This document shows positions 31,442 through 32,944 of a stretch of 32,944 nucleotides of DNA, piece by piece. Position 1 is the first letter of the stretch, and every line of letters begins with the position of its first letter. The notes under the pieces are model-generated. The model saw only the letters and a list, made by a program, of their open reading frames with translations, did not search any database and had not been told where the DNA came from. Position numbers and translations under genes: made by a program. Origin of the DNA: Rhizocola hellebori (GTDB taxonomy: Bacteria; Actinomycetota; Actinomycetes; Mycobacteriales; Micromonosporaceae); assembly GCF_016862955.1 (NCBI RefSeq), contig NZ_BONY01000097.1, forward strand, positions 1 to 32,944, read 5' to 3'.

Positions 31442-32800
31442 TTATGCGATGGTGCAGGCACTGCCGTTGAGGGTGAACGAGGCCGGCCTACCGGAGTTAC
31501 CGGTGTGGGTGGCCTGGAAACCGATGTCCCGAATGGTGGCACCCGGGGCGATCGCCGCGTTGTAGGACATGTTGCGGGCGGTCACCTGCCCACTGGCCGG
31601 GGTGAAGGTGGCGTTCCAGCCAGAGGTGATGGTCTGTCCACTTGGCAGGGTGAAGACCAGCGACCAGCCATTGATGGCGGTCTGGCCGGTGTTGGTGATG
31701 CTGATTGCCGTGGTGAGACCGGTGTTCCATGCGTTGATCGCGTAGGTCACCCGGCACGCCCCGACCGGCGGCGGCGAGCTCGGCGGAGGTGAGCTGGGCG
31801 GTGGCGAGCTGGGCGGCGGAGAACTCGGCGGTGGCGAGCTAGGCGGTGGCGAGCTGGGCGGAGTGGTGTCCAGCCCGAAGAACCTGATCGTCATCAGCGC
31901 CTGGCCGGCCAGTGGCAGGTTGTGCCCGACGTTGGCGATGCTGATCGCCTCGACGTTGGCCATGATGCCGCTGCTGCCGTAGCGGGTGCGCGTCCAGCCC
32001 GACTGTGGGGTGTCGGTGAAGGTCGGGGTCTGGCTCAGGTTGTGCACATTGGTCCACTGCTTGATCTCTTCGCCGAAGTTGGGGTACCGCAACGTGGCGT
32101 CGGTGGTGCCGTGGAAGAGCTGCATCCGGGGCCGCGCGCCGGTGTAGCCGGGGAACGCGCCGCGGACGAGGTTGCCCCACTCCTGCGCGGTCCGGATGAT
32201 GGTTCCGTTGGCGCAGTTGCTGTTCCACATCGACCCGTCGGTGGTGGCGAAGCAGGCGAAGGGCACGCCCATGTAGGCCGAGCCGGCCTTGAACACGTCG
32301 GGGTAGTCGCCCAGCAGGACGTTGGTCATCATCCCGCCCGACGAAGCGCCGGTGGCGAAGACGCGGTTCGGGTCGCCGTTTCGGTTCTGCAGCACCCAGC
32401 GCACCATCGACACGATGCCGACCGGGTCGCTATTTCCGTTGTGGGTCAACGCACCCTGCGTGGACACGTCGAAGCAGCTGCCGCTGCGGGTGGCCGAGGG
32501 ATAGATGACAATGAAGCCATACTGGTTGGCCAGGTTCGCGAACTCGGTACCCGAGAAGAAAGCCGGGCCGGAACCGGTGCAGTAGTGCACGGCGACGAGA
32601 ACGGCGGGGCGGGCCGTCACGTTGTCGGGCACGTACAGGTGCATCCGCAGGTTGGTGGGATTGGTGCCGAAATTGGTCACCTCGACCAGTTGGGCCGCTG
32701 TTGCCGGGGCTGCCATCGGGCCGGCTAACAGGAGCCCGGCAGAGGCAATCACGGCACTCGCGGCAGCCGCGGCCAGGGCGGCTTTGACGCTTGCCTTCAT
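31442..32800 (-). CDS. Secreted CE1/PHB-depolymerase-family esterase with C-terminal CBM2
   Basis: The 452-residue secreted enzyme starts at ATG 32800 behind GAGGAGT. A signal peptide (MKASVKAALAAAAASAVIA, cleavage near ATAA) leads into an alpha/beta-hydrolase of the type shared by acetylxylan/feruloyl esterases and PHB depolymerases: VLVAVHYCTGSG, FIVIYPSATRSGSCFD, nucleophile elbow FATGASSGGMMTN (~residue 150) and a late His in IANVGHNLP. A Pro/Ser linker (repeated SSPPP) joins it to a CBM2 cellulose-binding module (about 349-452, NAWNTGLTTAISITNTG, INGWSLVFTLPSGQ). It probably removes acetyl or feruloyl groups from plant cell-wall xylan. The CebR/CelR-type operator upstream fits this role. 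It is monocistronic, closed by a strong hairpin. Confidence 0.9.
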   Translation of the reverse strand: MKASVKAALAAAAASAVIASAGLLLAGPMAAPATAAQLVEVTNFGTNPTNLRMHLYVPDNVTARPAVLVAVHYCTGSGPAFFSGTEFANLANQYGFIVIYPSATRSGSCFDVSTQGALTHNGNSDPVGIVSMVRWVLQNRNGDPNRVFATGASSGGMMTNVLLGDYPDVFKAGSAYMGVPFACFATTDGSMWNSNCANGTIIRTAQEWGNLVRGAFPGYTGARPRMQLFHGTTDATLRYPNFGEEIKQWTNVHNLSQTPTFTDTPQSGWTRTRYGSSGIMANVEAISIANVGHNLPLAGQALMTIRFFGLDTTPPSSPPPSSPPPSSPPPSSPPPSSPPPSSPPPVGACRVTYAINAWNTGLTTAISITNTGQTAINGWSLVFTLPSGQTITSGWNATFTPASGQVTARNMSYNAAIAPGATIRDIGFQATHTGNSGRPASFTLNGSACTIA

Positions 32801-32818
32801 GGTTACTCCTCGCGGGAG

Positions 32819-32832
32819 CGGGAGCGCTCCCA
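32819..32832. promoter_or_regulatory. CebR/CelR-type operator
   Basis: CGGGAGCGCTCCCA matches 13 of 14 bases of TGGGAGCGCTCCCA, the known site of the LacI-family cellobiose-responsive repressors CelR (Thermobifida) and CebR (Streptomyces). It lies 19 bases upstream of the esterase start and just downstream of a -10 element, so a bound repressor would block transcription until cellobiose appears. Confidence 0.88.
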
Positions 32833-32836
32833 TAGC

Positions 32837-32842
32837 ACCTTA
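32837..32842 (-). promoter_or_regulatory. -10 element of the esterase promoter
   Basis: TAAGGT (32842-32837) would place the transcript start about 7 bases on, within the operator. No TTGACA-like -35 is found at the usual distance. The remaining ~100 bases to the window end show no gene. Confidence 0.4.
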
Positions 32843-32944
32843 GAAAGGTTTCGAGTTTCTCGGCGATCGTATTCGAGTCACGATAATTCGGCCCACGTCA
32901 ATGCGCAAGAGTCGGTCAACGCTGGTGCCTAGGGCGCGCCAATA

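Noticed and set aside
31750-31865. GGCGAGCT-type tandem DNA repeat as a possible regulatory or mobile element
   Set aside because: It simply codes for the Ser/Pro linker between the esterase and CBM2.

Overview
The window is high-GC actinomycete DNA. Support comes from third-position G/C bias, GTG starts, AfsR-type SARP regulators with NB-ARC and TPR domains, a CebR/CelR-type cellulose operator, a CBM2-tailed secreted esterase, and several genes that look leaderless. A filamentous, biomass-degrading actinomycete fits best, but the genus cannot be named from sequence alone. There is no prophage, insertion sequence, CRISPR array or rRNA. One tRNA gene is present, and it is selenocysteine tRNA.

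Layout. 1-2746 (+): the 3' end of zwf, translationally coupled to a GH15 glucoamylase/trehalase-like enzyme, ending in a hairpin terminator. 2956-5367 (+): a secreted VWA/PKD protein and a small membrane protein. 5372-7688: a YjeH-like amino-acid exporter divergent from a DJ-1/AraC regulator, with a palindromic candidate operator between them. 7852-14331 (+): an unusual three-gene block made of a fatty-acyl-AMP-ligase/ACP/GNAT fusion, a SARP-NB-ARC-TPR regulator, and a secreted lysozyme-like protein with five internal repeats. The promoters of the first and third genes share a composite array of 11/12-bp-phased heptamers typical of SARP sites.

14334-18595: a complete selenocysteine system, selA (-) divergent from selD-selC-selB (+). 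18675-20799: two tandem paralogous lipoproteins and an alpha-toroid protein. 20786-27486 (-): a formate dehydrogenase operon (rhodanese, short LLM-like protein, selenocysteine-containing catalytic subunit, FdhE, four-cluster ferredoxin subunit, NrfD-type membrane anchor). The in-frame UGA in the catalytic subunit is followed by a SECIS-like hairpin, so the sel genes have an obvious client about 5 kb away. 27565-31340: two small membrane proteins and a second SARP-NB-ARC-TPR regulator. 31442-32800 (-): a CE1-like esterase with CBM2, preceded by a near-perfect CebR/CelR operator.

The best candidates for something undescribed are the FAAL-ACP-GNAT fusion, which lacks the C-terminal adenylation lid and has a strong internal ribosome-binding site, and the phased operator that appears to tie it to the neighbouring secreted protein through the SARP between them.
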